From Runella sp. CRIBMP (lineage in GTDB: Bacteria; Bacteroidota; Bacteroidia; Cytophagales; Spirosomataceae): a stretch of 64,000 bases of DNA. Location: NCBI RefSeq assembly GCF_009905605.1, contig NZ_JAAAKZ010000019.1, positions 1 through 64,000 of the forward strand, in the 5' to 3' direction. Of the stretch, positions 33,903 through 43,692 are shown in pieces; position 1 is the stretch's first letter; every line of letters starts with the position of its first letter. The position numbers were made by a program, and so were the translations under genes. The notes under the pieces were generated by a model. It was not told the origin of the DNA. It did no database searches and saw only the letters and a list, made by a program, of their open reading frames with translations.

Positions 33903-35864
33903 TTGATTTACAAACTCCTGCGGTTTGTTAGCTGCATCCATATCCTGGTACTGTCGGCTATTGCTCCGCACCTCTACGCCCAAAAAGAGCAAAGCCTCTG
34001 CGAAGTAACCGTGCGGGGAGTGCGACCCGAGCGCTTCATGGTGGGACAAAAAGTGCAGGAAATTGATTCGGTCCAGCTGACGCGATTTCATTACAGCACG
34101 CTGGCCGATTTCCTCCAGTTTCAAAGTCCAGTGGCGTTCAAAAGTTATGGGGCAGGGCAGGCCACAAGCATTGCTTTTAGGGGAACATCCGCTAATCATA
34201 CGGCGGTGCTTTGGAATGGGGTGAATATTAATTCGCCGTCATTAGGGCAAAGTGATTTTTCGACGATTCCTGTAGCGGGCTTCGACCAAATGAGCGTGCA
34301 GTACGGGTCGGCGGCAAGCTGCGTCGGTACTGATGCCGTGGGGGGCAGTATTCAACTACGCTCTGTACCCGATTTTAGGCAAAAAGGGCTTCAAACCTTG
34401 GCCGCTTTTCGCCTCGAAAGCTCCGAAAATTATACCGGTCAGGTGGGGCTACGTTTCAATCATAAAGCAGGCAAAAATTGGATAATTTCGGGCAAAACCA
34501 GCTTATATGGCAGTAATTTAAATAACTATTTCGGGACCAACCCCCAACGTACCCGCCAAGGCGAAAGCTATTCTTTTGAGCCCACCCGAACTACCCAAAA
34601 AGGCGTGGTGCAAGACCTGTATTGGCAACATCAAAAAGGCAATCTATTCTCGCTTAATCTCTGGCTGACCGACAATACCCTCACCATTCAGCCCCATCAA
34701 GTTCCGTTGCGTGAAGTCACCCGTACGCAGGCCTACCGCGTGCTGGGTTCGTATCAGATTGGCAAAACACTGATACGAACGGGCTTCATCCGGGACGTGA
34801 TTGATTACGGAAAAGGAGAAAATCTAACCCCCAGCCATACCGAAATCGACCGTTTTATTCTCCGTGCCGAGCACGATTTTTCGTGGATTCAAAGTTGCGA
34901 CAAAGGCACTAATCTCAAAATTGGGGCTGAATTGGTGCATTATAATGCCCGGGTGGATGGGTACGGAGATGAGGTAAAACGAGAAAATCGGGCCGACGTT
35001 TACGCCTTACTCCGACACCAGTTCAACGGAAAACTCAGCGCATCTCTCAACCTACGGCAAGCCTTCGTGACCCGATTCAGCCCCCCCTTTACCCCGTCGT
35101 TGGGGGTGGAGTACACCGCGTTTACGCGTCCGCGTACCAAAATCAGTTTTAGCGGAAATACCTCCCTCAGTTACCGCGTACCAACACTGAATGAGCGTTA
35201 CTGGGTCAATTTGGGCAACCCTGAACTCCGCCCCGAACGGGGTTTCAACAAAGAAATCGGCGTAACTTGGAAACAACGGCTGGCCGAAATGAATCAATTT
35301 TCGGTATCACTCACCGCCTTTCATAACCTCATCGACGATTGGACGTACTGGAACCCAGAACGCAATTATCGGGTCGAAAACCTCCAGCAGGTACTTTCCA
35401 AAGGGCTTGAATTTACGTTTGGCTTAAAAACCCAATGGCATAAAACGCAGTTAGACGCCAACCTAAATTATGGGTTGACCGATGCTTCGCAACAAAAAAC
35501 CTACGGGCCTTACACCCAAGACTTTATCGGAAAACAACTCATTTATGTGCCACGACACACGTTTGCAGGAACACTTACTGCCACCCATGGCAAAGGCTCT
35601 CTCACCGTGCAACAGCAATTTAATTCGGCGCGTTACAGCACTTTTGACCACTCGGGTCGGCCTTTTGCCCCCTATTATTTGCTGAATGCGGTGTTGAATT
35701 ATCAATTTCAAAAAGGAAACTTTCGCAGCGACATCGCGCTTCAGGGAAACAACCTAACCAACACCGTGTATCCCAATCTCAAGAAAAACGCGATGCCTTT
35801 AAGAACACTATCACTCAACGTTATTTTTTATTTTCAATCAAAACAAACCACAAATGAATCGTAA
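33903..35864 (+). CDS. btuB: BtuB-like TonB-dependent cobalamin receptor
   Basis: This 653-residue receptor starts at TTG, opening a signal peptide that ends HLYAQ. No ATG in frame gives a better one. The plug has ATSIAFRGTSANHTAVLWNG and VSVQYGSAASCVGTDAVGGS (approximate), without the N-terminal carboxypeptidase domain, as in BtuB-class receptors. A 22-strand barrel follows and ends with NVIFYFQSKQTTNES, slightly past the usual terminal Phe. Its place behind a cobalamin riboswitch and before a BtuG-like lipoprotein makes B12 or a related corrinoid the likely substrate. Its stop overlaps the next start by 11 bases. Confidence 0.92.
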   Translation: MIYKLLRFVSCIHILVLSAIAPHLYAQKEQSLCEVTVRGVRPERFMVGQKVQEIDSVQLTRFHYSTLADFLQFQSPVAFKSYGAGQATSIAFRGTSANHTAVLWNGVNINSPSLGQSDFSTIPVAGFDQMSVQYGSAASCVGTDAVGGSIQLRSVPDFRQKGLQTLAAFRLESSENYTGQVGLRFNHKAGKNWIISGKTSLYGSNLNNYFGTNPQRTRQGESYSFEPTRTTQKGVVQDLYWQHQKGNLFSLNLWLTDNTLTIQPHQVPLREVTRTQAYRVLGSYQIGKTLIRTGFIRDVIDYGKGENLTPSHTEIDRFILRAEHDFSWIQSCDKGTNLKIGAELVHYNARVDGYGDEVKRENRADVYALLRHQFNGKLSASLNLRQAFVTRFSPPFTPSLGVEYTAFTRPRTKISFSGNTSLSYRVPTLNERYWVNLGNPELRPERGFNKEIGVTWKQRLAEMNQFSVSLTAFHNLIDDWTYWNPERNYRVENLQQVLSKGLEFTFGLKTQWHKTQLDANLNYGLTDASQQKTYGPYTQDFIGKQLIYVPRHTFAGTLTATHGKGSLTVQQQFNSARYSTFDHSGRPFAPYYLLNAVLNYQFQKGNFRSDIALQGNNLTNTVYPNLKKNAMPLRTLSLNVIFYFQSKQTTNES

Positions 35865-36951
35865 TTATCTGCTTATTATCAGCCTTTTAAGCGTTGGTTT
35901 CTCCGCCTGTAACTCCACCGATCCCGTGCCGTCGCAACCCTACGACAATGGTGTACTCGTCATTAATGCGGGAAATTTTCTGGACAACAATGGGTCTATT
36001 TCTTTGGTACAACGAACTTCTACAACCGCCTCGTATGACATTTTTCAGAAAGAGAACAGTCGTACGCTTGCAGGGAGCCTGAGCGGTTATGCGGAAGTCA
36101 ACGAAAAAGGTATTATCCTCGTCGATAACTCAACGGCGGGCAAAGACGGCATCGAAATCGTTGACGCCCGAACGTTTAAAAGTCTAACGTCAATTCCTTC
36201 CACCGAAGTGGAGAATCCTCGGGCGGTGGCCAAAGCAACCGATACCAAAGCCTACGTTACCTGCTGGGACGTTACCGGAGATTTTTCTAATTTTTACAAA
36301 AACCCTGGCTACGTGGCCGTGCTTGATTTGACCACCAACAAATTGACCAAGAAAATCCCCGTCCAAAACGGCGCCGAAAGCATTTTGGTCATTGGCAACG
36401 AAGCCTTTGTGGGAAATACGGGAAGCGGAATGACAAAAATTACCGTTATCGATATTGCCACCGATGCCGTTAAACAATCAATCGAAATTGGCAGAAATCC
36501 TGAATTGGTGGGTCTTGATGTCAATAACAAACTTTGGCTGTACGCGGGAGGAGAAATGATACGGCTAAACACCCAAACCAAAACGGTGGAAACACGTTTT
36601 AAAATTACGTCGCCCAATGCGTCAAAATCGCCTAGTTCGTTCACGCTGAGCGCCGACAAAAAGACCATTTATTTCACCCATTCATTCTACGACGCGGCCG
36701 ACGGCTACCTCCAAAAAGGCGAAACTTACAGCTTCCCCATCGATGCGGCGGTCGTAGTGGCCGACAAACCTTTCATCAATCGGTTATTTTCGGGTGGGTT
36801 GGGCGTTGACCCACAAACGGGCATAATTTATGCGGGTTTGGTGCCCTCTTTCAAACAAGCTGGCTATGTTCTCCGCTATCAACCCAACGGTACATTGATT
36901 GATTCGGTCAAGGCCGAAATCGCACCGAGTACTTTTTTCTTTAAAAAATAA
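35854..36951 (+). CDS. BtuG-like surface lipoprotein (YncE/DUF5074 beta-propeller)
   Basis: This 365-residue lipoprotein (lipobox FSAC at Cys19) is a seven-bladed propeller with blades such as GVLVINAGNFLDNNGSISLV, GYVAVLDLTTNKLTKKIPV and KITVIDIATDAVKQSIEIG. BtuG of Bacteroides is a surface propeller lipoprotein that captures cobalamin very tightly and sits on BtuB. The overlap with btuB and the shared riboswitch support the same job here. The name is by homology of layout; corrinoid-binding residues cannot be confirmed. Confidence 0.85.
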   Translation: MNRNYLLIISLLSVGFSACNSTDPVPSQPYDNGVLVINAGNFLDNNGSISLVQRTSTTASYDIFQKENSRTLAGSLSGYAEVNEKGIILVDNSTAGKDGIEIVDARTFKSLTSIPSTEVENPRAVAKATDTKAYVTCWDVTGDFSNFYKNPGYVAVLDLTTNKLTKKIPVQNGAESILVIGNEAFVGNTGSGMTKITVIDIATDAVKQSIEIGRNPELVGLDVNNKLWLYAGGEMIRLNTQTKTVETRFKITSPNASKSPSSFTLSADKKTIYFTHSFYDAADGYLQKGETYSFPIDAAVVVADKPFINRLFSGGLGVDPQTGIIYAGLVPSFKQAGYVLRYQPNGTLIDSVKAEIAPSTFFFKK

Positions 36952-36986
36952 TACCCATTCACAGCCATGATATTTTAAGTCTGAAG

Positions 36987-37014
36987 GGCAGGCCGTGTTG
37001 GTCTGCCTTTTTTT
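36987..37014 (+). terminator. terminator of the btuB/btuG-like operon
   Basis: GGCAGGCC at 36988-36994 (approximate) pairs with GGTCTGCC at 37000-37007, followed by T7. It lies 36 bases after the lipoprotein stop. Confidence 0.85.
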
Positions 37015-37093
37015 GCTTAAAGATGAATAAACAATTCCTGCCAATAGCTTAGTCATTAGCTGTCGGTCGGTTTTGAACCGACTAACTGGTAAG

Positions 37094-38779
37094 TTAATAC
37101 CTTAATTTAGGTTCAACCCAAAGGGCAGTTAGGCAAAGCAAAAAGAGCCCCAACCATGCCCAATCTGGCAATTTTTCGGTCATCTGTTGCGTCGTTTCTC
37201 TCGAATATTTCGGCAAATTGCTCTTGTGCGCCTGCACACTCTCCGCCATTCGGGCCGCATTCGATACCATCGTTTCATTTTCCTCTACGTACACTTCCAA
37301 CGAATCCAGAAAGGTCTGCCAACCCGATTTTCTGAAGATATAGTCAGTACCATAACTAAGCGAGTTGAGGGCAGAACGTTGGAGTGAAACCGTATCTTCG
37401 GCCACCGAAATGGACGGGAGAGGTTGCGAAAATTTATTCAAAACCAGGCTCGCGCGCGTGTCTTTCCAAAGCGGGGCAGTCACTACAATATTCCCTTCTT
37501 GCGCGGGCACCAACGCCTGCAAAATACCCGACCAAATTTTATCATAAGCCAAGCTATCGCCGCTTAATTTCAACGAAAAAGTTTCGTTGAATAAACTAAG
37601 ACCCACCATTCCACCCGTTTTTTGCACGGCAACGGGATAGCCCAAAATATTCTTTTGGTTTGGATTTTCTGCCAATCGGTACGGCAAGGCCGTCAGTTCG
37701 TTTCCTACCAAAACACTTTCATCATTCGAAATCTTCTTTAGATTCCATTTTGTTCCCAGTGCGGCATTCACCTTTTTTGCAGCTTGCTCAGGATTCGTTA
37801 TGTTGTAAAATAAAACACTTTTCCCATCCGATACGGCCTTTTTCACCAACGGATGGCCCGCATTTTCGGGGTCAGTAAAGACAATATCGGGCACAAAATC
37901 TTTTTTATTTTTTACCTGATTCATGGATACACTCATTTGAGTATTCTTGGCTACGGCCGTAACCATTTCTACCCTGCTACCCTTTTTTCCCAACCACTCT
38001 GCTACGGCTTTGCTCTCAAAATCAGGGTTTTGCAAAACAAAGTAGGCCGAGATAGGCTGCGGTTTTCGGGAATAAAAAGCCACTTTCTGTAAGGGTTGAT
38101 TGTCTAACAGCAAGGTGGTTTCGGTTCGTCCAATGGCAAAAGAAGGAAACGTAAGGCGAAAAGTTTGGCTTCCTTTGCGCAACGAAACACTGTCCAGTAC
38201 CTGATTGGCATAGTTGATTTTGAGCACCTTAGGCGCGTCCAAGGCGACGGCTCCCGACACTTCCTGCAATTCTCCTTTTCGGAGCATGGCCTTCCACTGA
38301 ATCGACGTTAATTCGTTTTTTTTAAACCACGGAATCCAATGAATCTCATGATTACTCAAATGGGCGAGCAATTGGGGGCGAGCATCCTGCCCCAGCACAT
38401 AAACCGTTCCCAATTGGGCCACAAAATCGGCCGTTTCTGACGTACGGCGCTCAAAGTCTTCTAAAGAAAAAGTTTCGGTAATTTTCAGACTATCTTGGGC
38501 TTTTTTTACAGCATCTAAGGGTATATTTTCACTGACGAGCAATACACGGTTGGTATCGGCTGAGGTTGTCCAATGCGGCTGTATGACATAAATTAAAAGT
38601 ACAATTCCCATCAAAACGTTGAGCCCCAAACGGATTTGCTTTCTTTTTTTTGACAATGAGTTTGCCCTCAAAAGGGCTCCTATTTGAACGGCTATTAGCG
38701 CAATCAAAGCGGCAATAATCAGCCCATCAAGCAGCGTTGGGGAAGAAAAAAAAGTCTGAAAAAAGAATAAAAAGGCCAT
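37094..38779 (-). CDS. membrane protein of BatA-like topology, unknown
   Basis: This 561-residue protein has two N-terminal helices (LLDGLIIAALIALIAVQIGALL; LGLNVLMGIVLLIYVI), a large periplasmic part and one C-terminal helix (PDWAWLGLFLLCLTALWVEP). This is the layout of the BatA/aerotolerance-type proteins, without a recognisable von Willebrand domain. Segments such as VPDIVFTDPENAGHPLVKKA and SVLFYNITNPEQAAKKVNA suggest alpha/beta domains. No MoxR, BatA or BatB gene is adjacent. I do not assign a function. Confidence 0.75.
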   Translation of the reverse strand: MAFLFFFQTFFSSPTLLDGLIIAALIALIAVQIGALLRANSLSKKRKQIRLGLNVLMGIVLLIYVIQPHWTTSADTNRVLLVSENIPLDAVKKAQDSLKITETFSLEDFERRTSETADFVAQLGTVYVLGQDARPQLLAHLSNHEIHWIPWFKKNELTSIQWKAMLRKGELQEVSGAVALDAPKVLKINYANQVLDSVSLRKGSQTFRLTFPSFAIGRTETTLLLDNQPLQKVAFYSRKPQPISAYFVLQNPDFESKAVAEWLGKKGSRVEMVTAVAKNTQMSVSMNQVKNKKDFVPDIVFTDPENAGHPLVKKAVSDGKSVLFYNITNPEQAAKKVNAALGTKWNLKKISNDESVLVGNELTALPYRLAENPNQKNILGYPVAVQKTGGMVGLSLFNETFSLKLSGDSLAYDKIWSGILQALVPAQEGNIVVTAPLWKDTRASLVLNKFSQPLPSISVAEDTVSLQRSALNSLSYGTDYIFRKSGWQTFLDSLEVYVEENETMVSNAARMAESVQAHKSNLPKYSRETTQQMTEKLPDWAWLGLFLLCLTALWVEPKLRY

Positions 38780-38852
38780 TCAAAATAAGAATTGTGGATC
38801 ATTTCATAAAAATAAGGAAGAAATCCCCAAAGACAACGCTAATCGGCCCATA

Positions 38853-38885
38853 AAAAAACCCTTTTCCGTCAGAAAAGGGTTTTTG
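38853..38885 (-). terminator. terminator after the sugar transferase gene
   Basis: AAAAACCCTTTTC pairs with GAAAAGGGTTTTT around a short loop (38854-38885), giving T7 on the minus strand. It lies 51 bases downstream of the stop at 38936. Confidence 0.9.
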
Positions 38886-38935
38886 TTACACTTCCACTCA
38901 TTGTCAAAGAGGAGGGTTGCGGTGAAATGAGCCCG

Positions 38936-40357
38936 TTAAAATGCCTTGGGGTCTCCCTTCACCATGTTGTAAGCAGTACGGAGTACAATCTGAAAATCAA
39001 GCACTAAGCTCCAGTTTTCAATGTACCAAATATCATAATCGACGCGTTTGCGCATCAGGCCGATTTCTTGCGTTTCGCCCCGAAAACCATTCACCTGCGC
39101 CCATCCCGTAATGCCCGGCTTGAGGCGGTGACGAATCATGTAATTATCAATTTTGGGGAGTGTTTCTAAGCTATGCTTTACTGCGTGTGGTCGCGGGCCT
39201 ACCACCGACATAGTTCCCAGCAGCACATTGATAAACTGCGGAAGTTCGTCGAGGTTGGTCTTCCGTAAAAACCGTCCAACTTTTGTGATGCGTGGGTCAT
39301 CTTGGGTCGTTTGGTTAAATCCACCATCTGCCCTCACCGTTGAAGCGTTGTGGTACATGGTTCTGAACTTCCAAACCCCAATATTACGTCCGCGTTGTCC
39401 CCAACGGTCCTGGACAAAAAACACGGGTCCGCGCGAATCCCACCGGATGGCCAGCGCAATCAAGGGAAATAACCAAGAAGCGACTAGTACCAAAAATACC
39501 GCACTGAAAAGCACATCAAACGCCCGCTTGAGCATCCACCACGAATCCATTTCGAGCGGGGTACTGCGCACGGTAATCAACGGATAATTACCAAACAGCT
39601 CCAGTGAATAACGTGAGGCGCTGAACTGAAAAAAGCCGGGCGTAAAACGCACCAAAATTCCTTTTTTGTCTGCCCAGGTGATGATGCCTTTTACGTAACT
39701 TTCTTCAAATTGACTCGGCGCAATCACCAATTCATCAATCACTTTGCCAAGGGCCGTTTCGTTCAGAAAATCAATGGTTTCAAGAAGTGGTGGCGTGCTT
39801 CTGCCAGCTTCCTTGTAGCCCCATGCTCCCAAAATGGTGTACCCAAACTGTGGGTTTCGTTGCACCAAATCGCGAAAACCATCGACTTGATTCATTTCAC
39901 CAACAATCACTAAGTTCCGCTGGTTTACGCCTTTTAGATTCCAGAAGCGAACTAACTTTCGGGTGCTGTACATTTTGAATACCACATTTGCCCCCAAAAC
40001 CGCCACATACGCAAGGGTAAAGCTGCGGGTGTAGTCGTAATCTTTCAAGAAGAAAAGCGAGACCACTAAAATAATAAATTGGGTAAGCAAATTGGGCAAC
40101 AATGCCAGAATCTCATCAATGAAGGTTACCGTTCGAAATTCATTGTACAGATCTGTGAGTTTGGAAGAGAAGTACCAACCCATTCCCATTCCAGAAATAA
40201 TTAAAACATCTACCTGTTGTAAGGTACGGTTGGTAAAATTGGCGGCCAGTATGTAAGACAGCATAACTAGCATAACATCAGCCACAAAGCGTGGGTGATT
40301 TTTCCGTCGATTAATTTGGTAAGTAATCGTAGACGGTAGTAACGAGTGTTGAGACAT
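38936..40357 (-). CDS. initiating exopolysaccharide sugar transferase (WcaJ-like)
   Basis: The ATG at 40357 (MSQHSLLPSTITYQINRRKN) gives 473 residues. Four N-terminal helices and a CoA-binding-like domain (LVIVGEMNQVDGFRDLVQRN) are followed by the bacterial sugar transferase domain from about residue 285. That domain has RAFDVLFSAVFLVLVA, GPVFFVQDRWGQ, VWKFRTM, LRKTNLDELPQ and VVGPRPH. This enzyme class attaches the first sugar phosphate (often glucose-1-P) to undecaprenyl phosphate to begin a capsule or exopolysaccharide repeat. Its start codon carries the CAACGTTATG signature shared by other glycan genes here. Confidence 0.94.
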   Translation of the reverse strand: MSQHSLLPSTITYQINRRKNHPRFVADVMLVMLSYILAANFTNRTLQQVDVLIISGMGMGWYFSSKLTDLYNEFRTVTFIDEILALLPNLLTQFIILVVSLFFLKDYDYTRSFTLAYVAVLGANVVFKMYSTRKLVRFWNLKGVNQRNLVIVGEMNQVDGFRDLVQRNPQFGYTILGAWGYKEAGRSTPPLLETIDFLNETALGKVIDELVIAPSQFEESYVKGIITWADKKGILVRFTPGFFQFSASRYSLELFGNYPLITVRSTPLEMDSWWMLKRAFDVLFSAVFLVLVASWLFPLIALAIRWDSRGPVFFVQDRWGQRGRNIGVWKFRTMYHNASTVRADGGFNQTTQDDPRITKVGRFLRKTNLDELPQFINVLLGTMSVVGPRPHAVKHSLETLPKIDNYMIRHRLKPGITGWAQVNGFRGETQEIGLMRKRVDYDIWYIENWSLVLDFQIVLRTAYNMVKGDPKAF

Positions 40358-40929
40358 AACGTTGAATTTACAATGGTTGATACTCGACCAAAGCACTAGT
40401 AATGTACCTTTATCAAAATGCCAAAATAATAAATTTTAATATCGGTAAAGTTATAAAACTACCTTACAATAAATATGATTTTTGTCATTTCTTATTGGTA
40501 TATCAAATATAGACGAATTCCGTAAAATAAACCATAAATTTTTACCTTTTTTCAAAAAAAGTTATCAAATAATATTCTTTTAATTGAATTCGTAAAACCG
40601 ATAAAGCATACACAAATGCATTAACTTAGGGTGAAAATCTAAAAATATTACAAATTTTATTTACTTAATTCATAATTAAATATCCCATAAAACAGCATAT
40701 ATTTAAAGAACAATCAACCAAAAATACCTTTAATTATCTCTAATTAACAAGTTTTACACTTTAAAGTCCTCAAATTATATATACCAAAAAAAATATTTAA
40801 TTTGCATTCAAGCCTCGCCAATATCTCTTAAAGCATATTTATCTTCATCGGGAGCTTCCTCCGATTAGCGCCTGATTTTTGCTCCAAAATGTACCCTTCC
40901 GTAGTTTCAGCTAGGCGGTTCAATATTTA
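40358..40929. other. AT-rich intergenic region, no gene
   Basis: These 572 bases are strongly AT-rich with scattered stops in all frames. They should hold the promoter of the sugar transferase and the end of the lipoprotein transcript. No terminator hairpin, repeat or RNA was recognised. Confidence 0.5.
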
Positions 40930-43692
40930 TTATTTACAATATTCATCGGTCTTAATTTTAATGATCCAATCCGCCTTCTCCAGCTTGTAGGCATTTTCAC
41001 TGAAAGAATAATATCCTGGTGCAGGCCCAGCCTGAAAATCGTAGGTTTTGCCCACTACCAGCAAGTCGGTCAATATACTGAATGAAGATTTACCTTCTTC
41101 ATAGGCCAAATTGGGCAGGTTCCTCCATTGGAGCGTACCCGTTTCTCTGAATCGGCCGTATAGTTCTAGCGTAGGCAGTTTAGTGCGGTCCAGTTCCTTA
41201 CAAGGGAATTGCAAGGTGATCAAAACTTGCCCTGGTTTGATATCTGGTGGCGCCCTAAACGAGGTCACATCAATAACCTGCGTCCCCGTCGCGCAGGCAT
41301 CCGTCGAAGCAGAGTTGGCAATTGCCGTACTTTGGTTATCATAAATTTTTAAACGAACATTCTGCTCAGCATCCAATCCGTTGATTCTAATCTGATTACC
41401 ATTATTAAGGGTTGTTGTAAAGGTTTGCAGTACTGCATTATTGGATACTTTGATTACCTCCCCATTATAAGTCCGCTCACTGATGGGCAAATTGCTTCTT
41501 ACGCTGAAAGTCAGCGGCGACGGGCATTTCAGAACTGGTTTTTTAAACGAGGTCACATCAATTTCCTGAACTGTCGTATTACAGGCTCCCACAGCGGCTG
41601 AGAGCGCCACAGCCCCGCTTAAGTTATCCATAATCTTAAGGCGAACTGTCTCGTCGCTATAAAGGCCGTTGACATTGATTATTTGACCATTGTTGATAGT
41701 GGTGGCAAATGACTGCATCACTCCGTTGGTAAGGGCATTGATTACCTGCACCTGATAGGTCGTACCACTGTTTGGTAGATTGCTCTTTACCCGGAATCCC
41801 AACGGAACCGAACATTTGGGTGGAGGTGTTTTGAAATTCTCCAATACCAATGCCAATGTTACGTTGCTACACGCTTCTACGGCTCCCGTAAGCACCTGAG
41901 CCGAGCTTACAATGTCAAAAACGCGGAGTTGAATTTTACCCGTATTTTCATAAAACCCGCCGAGTCGAATCAAATCACCGTTGTTGGCAGTAGTTTGAAA
42001 GAACTGAATACGCCCTTTGGTATCGGCATCTATCACCTCAAACGAATACCGTCGATCACTGTTGGGCAGAGTACTGCTGATGCGAAATACGGGCGAAGCA
42101 GCACAGCGCTGCGGCGGTACCTTGAAATTATTGATCTCTATTCCCAACTCCGCATTACTCGCGCAAGCATCCACTGGCTCCGAGGTCACCACGGCCGAGC
42201 TTACAATGTCCGTAATTCTCAAACGCACCCTCTGGTCACTATCAAGCCCACTCAGACGCACCACTTCGTTGTTATTGGCCGTGGTTTGGAAACTTTGCAA
42301 CGTGACGTTGGTTTCGGCGTTAATAACCGTAAAATTATAGCGGTAGTCGCTGTTAGGCAAGGGGCTCCTTATTCTAAAACTTGGCCCATTGGGGCATTTC
42401 TGAATCTGTTTCTTAAACGACGATACGTCTATTTCTTGCACTTCCCCACTGCACCCGTTGACCAATTGAGAATTGACCACCGCCGTTCCCAACACATCTG
42501 TAATGCGCAAACGGACAAATTGATCACTTTCTAACCCATTGACTTTTATGATCTCGCCGTTATTGACAGTTGATTTAAACACTTGCAGACGTGCACCAGT
42601 GGCTTCGTTGATAACCTCACACTGGTACTGGAGGTTGGTTATTGGCAGGCTGCTCTTAATCTTAAAACTCGGGCCCGTGTCGCACTTCTGCTTCGTAAAT
42701 CCTGCCACCCACAGCGACAGATGCGACAGTTCGGCAATGTATTCCAACCCGCCATTGGCCGACTTTTGTACTTTCCCCGCGGTTTCGGTTTGCCACTGCT
42801 CCGTGGCAGCATCAAAGCTGTAAAGCGGGATAGCATCACCCGCCTGCACTACCCGCCGTTCTTGTGGATTGTACAACTGCGGCGAAACACTGAAACGCAC
42901 CTGAATCGGTTGCGAAAGTGTTTTGACCAACTGGTACTGCTCATTGTGCAGTTGAAGCAGAAAAGCCCCCGCAATTTGGGTCAACTGCTGATTGGCCGCC
43001 ACCGCCGTACCACCTGGGAGCAAGGGCTTTGTAATGGTTTGATTGGTGATGGGATTAATCAGGAAGGTTTCGTAGGGTTTGGCAATGTCGACCGATTGAA
43101 ACCTCGCCGTCAGGGTTCCGTCGACCGCCGCTCCTTTTACATCTTTTAGTTGGGCCCCTTTGACTATTAGCGCTTTCGCTGTTGATTGCCCCGATAAAAT
43201 CGGAGTTGGGGTTTCAATATTCCAATCTTTATCTAAGGCTCCTTGCCCTCCCGCATTCATTTGGGATACCCTCACCCGGGAATTAGTCCCCGAAGGCTGC
43301 ATGATCAGCACTACCGAGCGTTGCACGTCGCTTTTCATTTCTACTGGCAAAATAGCATCTACAAAGCCCGGCGACTTCACCACTACTGTAAAGCGTAGGG
43401 GATTTTCGGGGGTAGGCCGAAGCCCAAGAGAATCTATCGACAAAAACAACGCCCCGTCGGAGGAGACTTTAATTTTCTTGGTATTGACCGTCGTAATCAG
43501 GCGATTAGCATCTGGCCCGGTCAAAATAACCTGCGTCGAAGCGGGCACACTGTCGCCCGCCGCTGTGTAATATTGTACATCCAGGGCCACTGGATACGGC
43601 TTTTTGAAACGAATTTCAAGCCCATCAATGGGATTCTTACAGGCACTGACCATTCCTAGCCACATCCCCAACAGCAACAGAACTCTTTTCAT
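40930..43692 (-). CDS. large surface lipoprotein with five ~96-aa Cys repeats (module 1)
   Basis: This 920-residue lipoprotein (lipobox VSAC, Cys18) has no family I recognise. Residues 25-130 form a regulatory-like domain (STQVILTGPDANRLITTV), and 150-335 a second domain ending in VVQAGDAIPLYSFD and ELSHLSLWVAGF. Five tandem repeats of 96-97 residues follow, beginning at C337, C433, C530, C627 and C723, each with a second Cys about 77 residues on (C414, C510, C608, C704, C800). A C-terminal domain ends DEYCK. It is homologous to the lipoprotein at 48521, which has one repeat-like unit. It overlaps the preceding barrel gene by ATGA. A surface adhesin, glycan-binding or assembly role is possible. 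Confidence 0.85.
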   Translation of the reverse strand: MKRVLLLLGMWLGMVSACKNPIDGLEIRFKKPYPVALDVQYYTAAGDSVPASTQVILTGPDANRLITTVNTKKIKVSSDGALFLSIDSLGLRPTPENPLRFTVVVKSPGFVDAILPVEMKSDVQRSVVLIMQPSGTNSRVRVSQMNAGGQGALDKDWNIETPTPILSGQSTAKALIVKGAQLKDVKGAAVDGTLTARFQSVDIAKPYETFLINPITNQTITKPLLPGGTAVAANQQLTQIAGAFLLQLHNEQYQLVKTLSQPIQVRFSVSPQLYNPQERRVVQAGDAIPLYSFDAATEQWQTETAGKVQKSANGGLEYIAELSHLSLWVAGFTKQKCDTGPSFKIKSSLPITNLQYQCEVINEATGARLQVFKSTVNNGEIIKVNGLESDQFVRLRITDVLGTAVVNSQLVNGCSGEVQEIDVSSFKKQIQKCPNGPSFRIRSPLPNSDYRYNFTVINAETNVTLQSFQTTANNNEVVRLSGLDSDQRVRLRITDIVSSAVVTSEPVDACASNAELGIEINNFKVPPQRCAASPVFRISSTLPNSDRRYSFEVIDADTKGRIQFFQTTANNGDLIRLGGFYENTGKIQLRVFDIVSSAQVLTGAVEACSNVTLALVLENFKTPPPKCSVPLGFRVKSNLPNSGTTYQVQVINALTNGVMQSFATTINNGQIINVNGLYSDETVRLKIMDNLSGAVALSAAVGACNTTVQEIDVTSFKKPVLKCPSPLTFSVRSNLPISERTYNGEVIKVSNNAVLQTFTTTLNNGNQIRINGLDAEQNVRLKIYDNQSTAIANSASTDACATGTQVIDVTSFRAPPDIKPGQVLITLQFPCKELDRTKLPTLELYGRFRETGTLQWRNLPNLAYEEGKSSFSILTDLLVVGKTYDFQAGPAPGYYSFSENAYKLEKADWIIKIKTDEYCK
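41245..42684 (-). repeat. five tandem coding repeats in the module 1 lipoprotein
   Basis: Each unit encodes 96-97 residues with the pattern Cys, FRIRSPLPNS-like, INAxTN, a TTANNGE-like turn, DQRVRLRITD and a second Cys before an I-D-V-x-SFK end. Units 1, 2, 4 and 5 are most alike; unit 3 has a changed middle (FYENTGKIQLRV). Two Cys per unit suggests one disulfide each. Confidence 0.9.

Noticed and set aside
43160-43570. Plus-strand frames opposite the module 1 lipoprotein
   Set aside because: They are shadows of the coding strand and have no start signal or recognisable domain.
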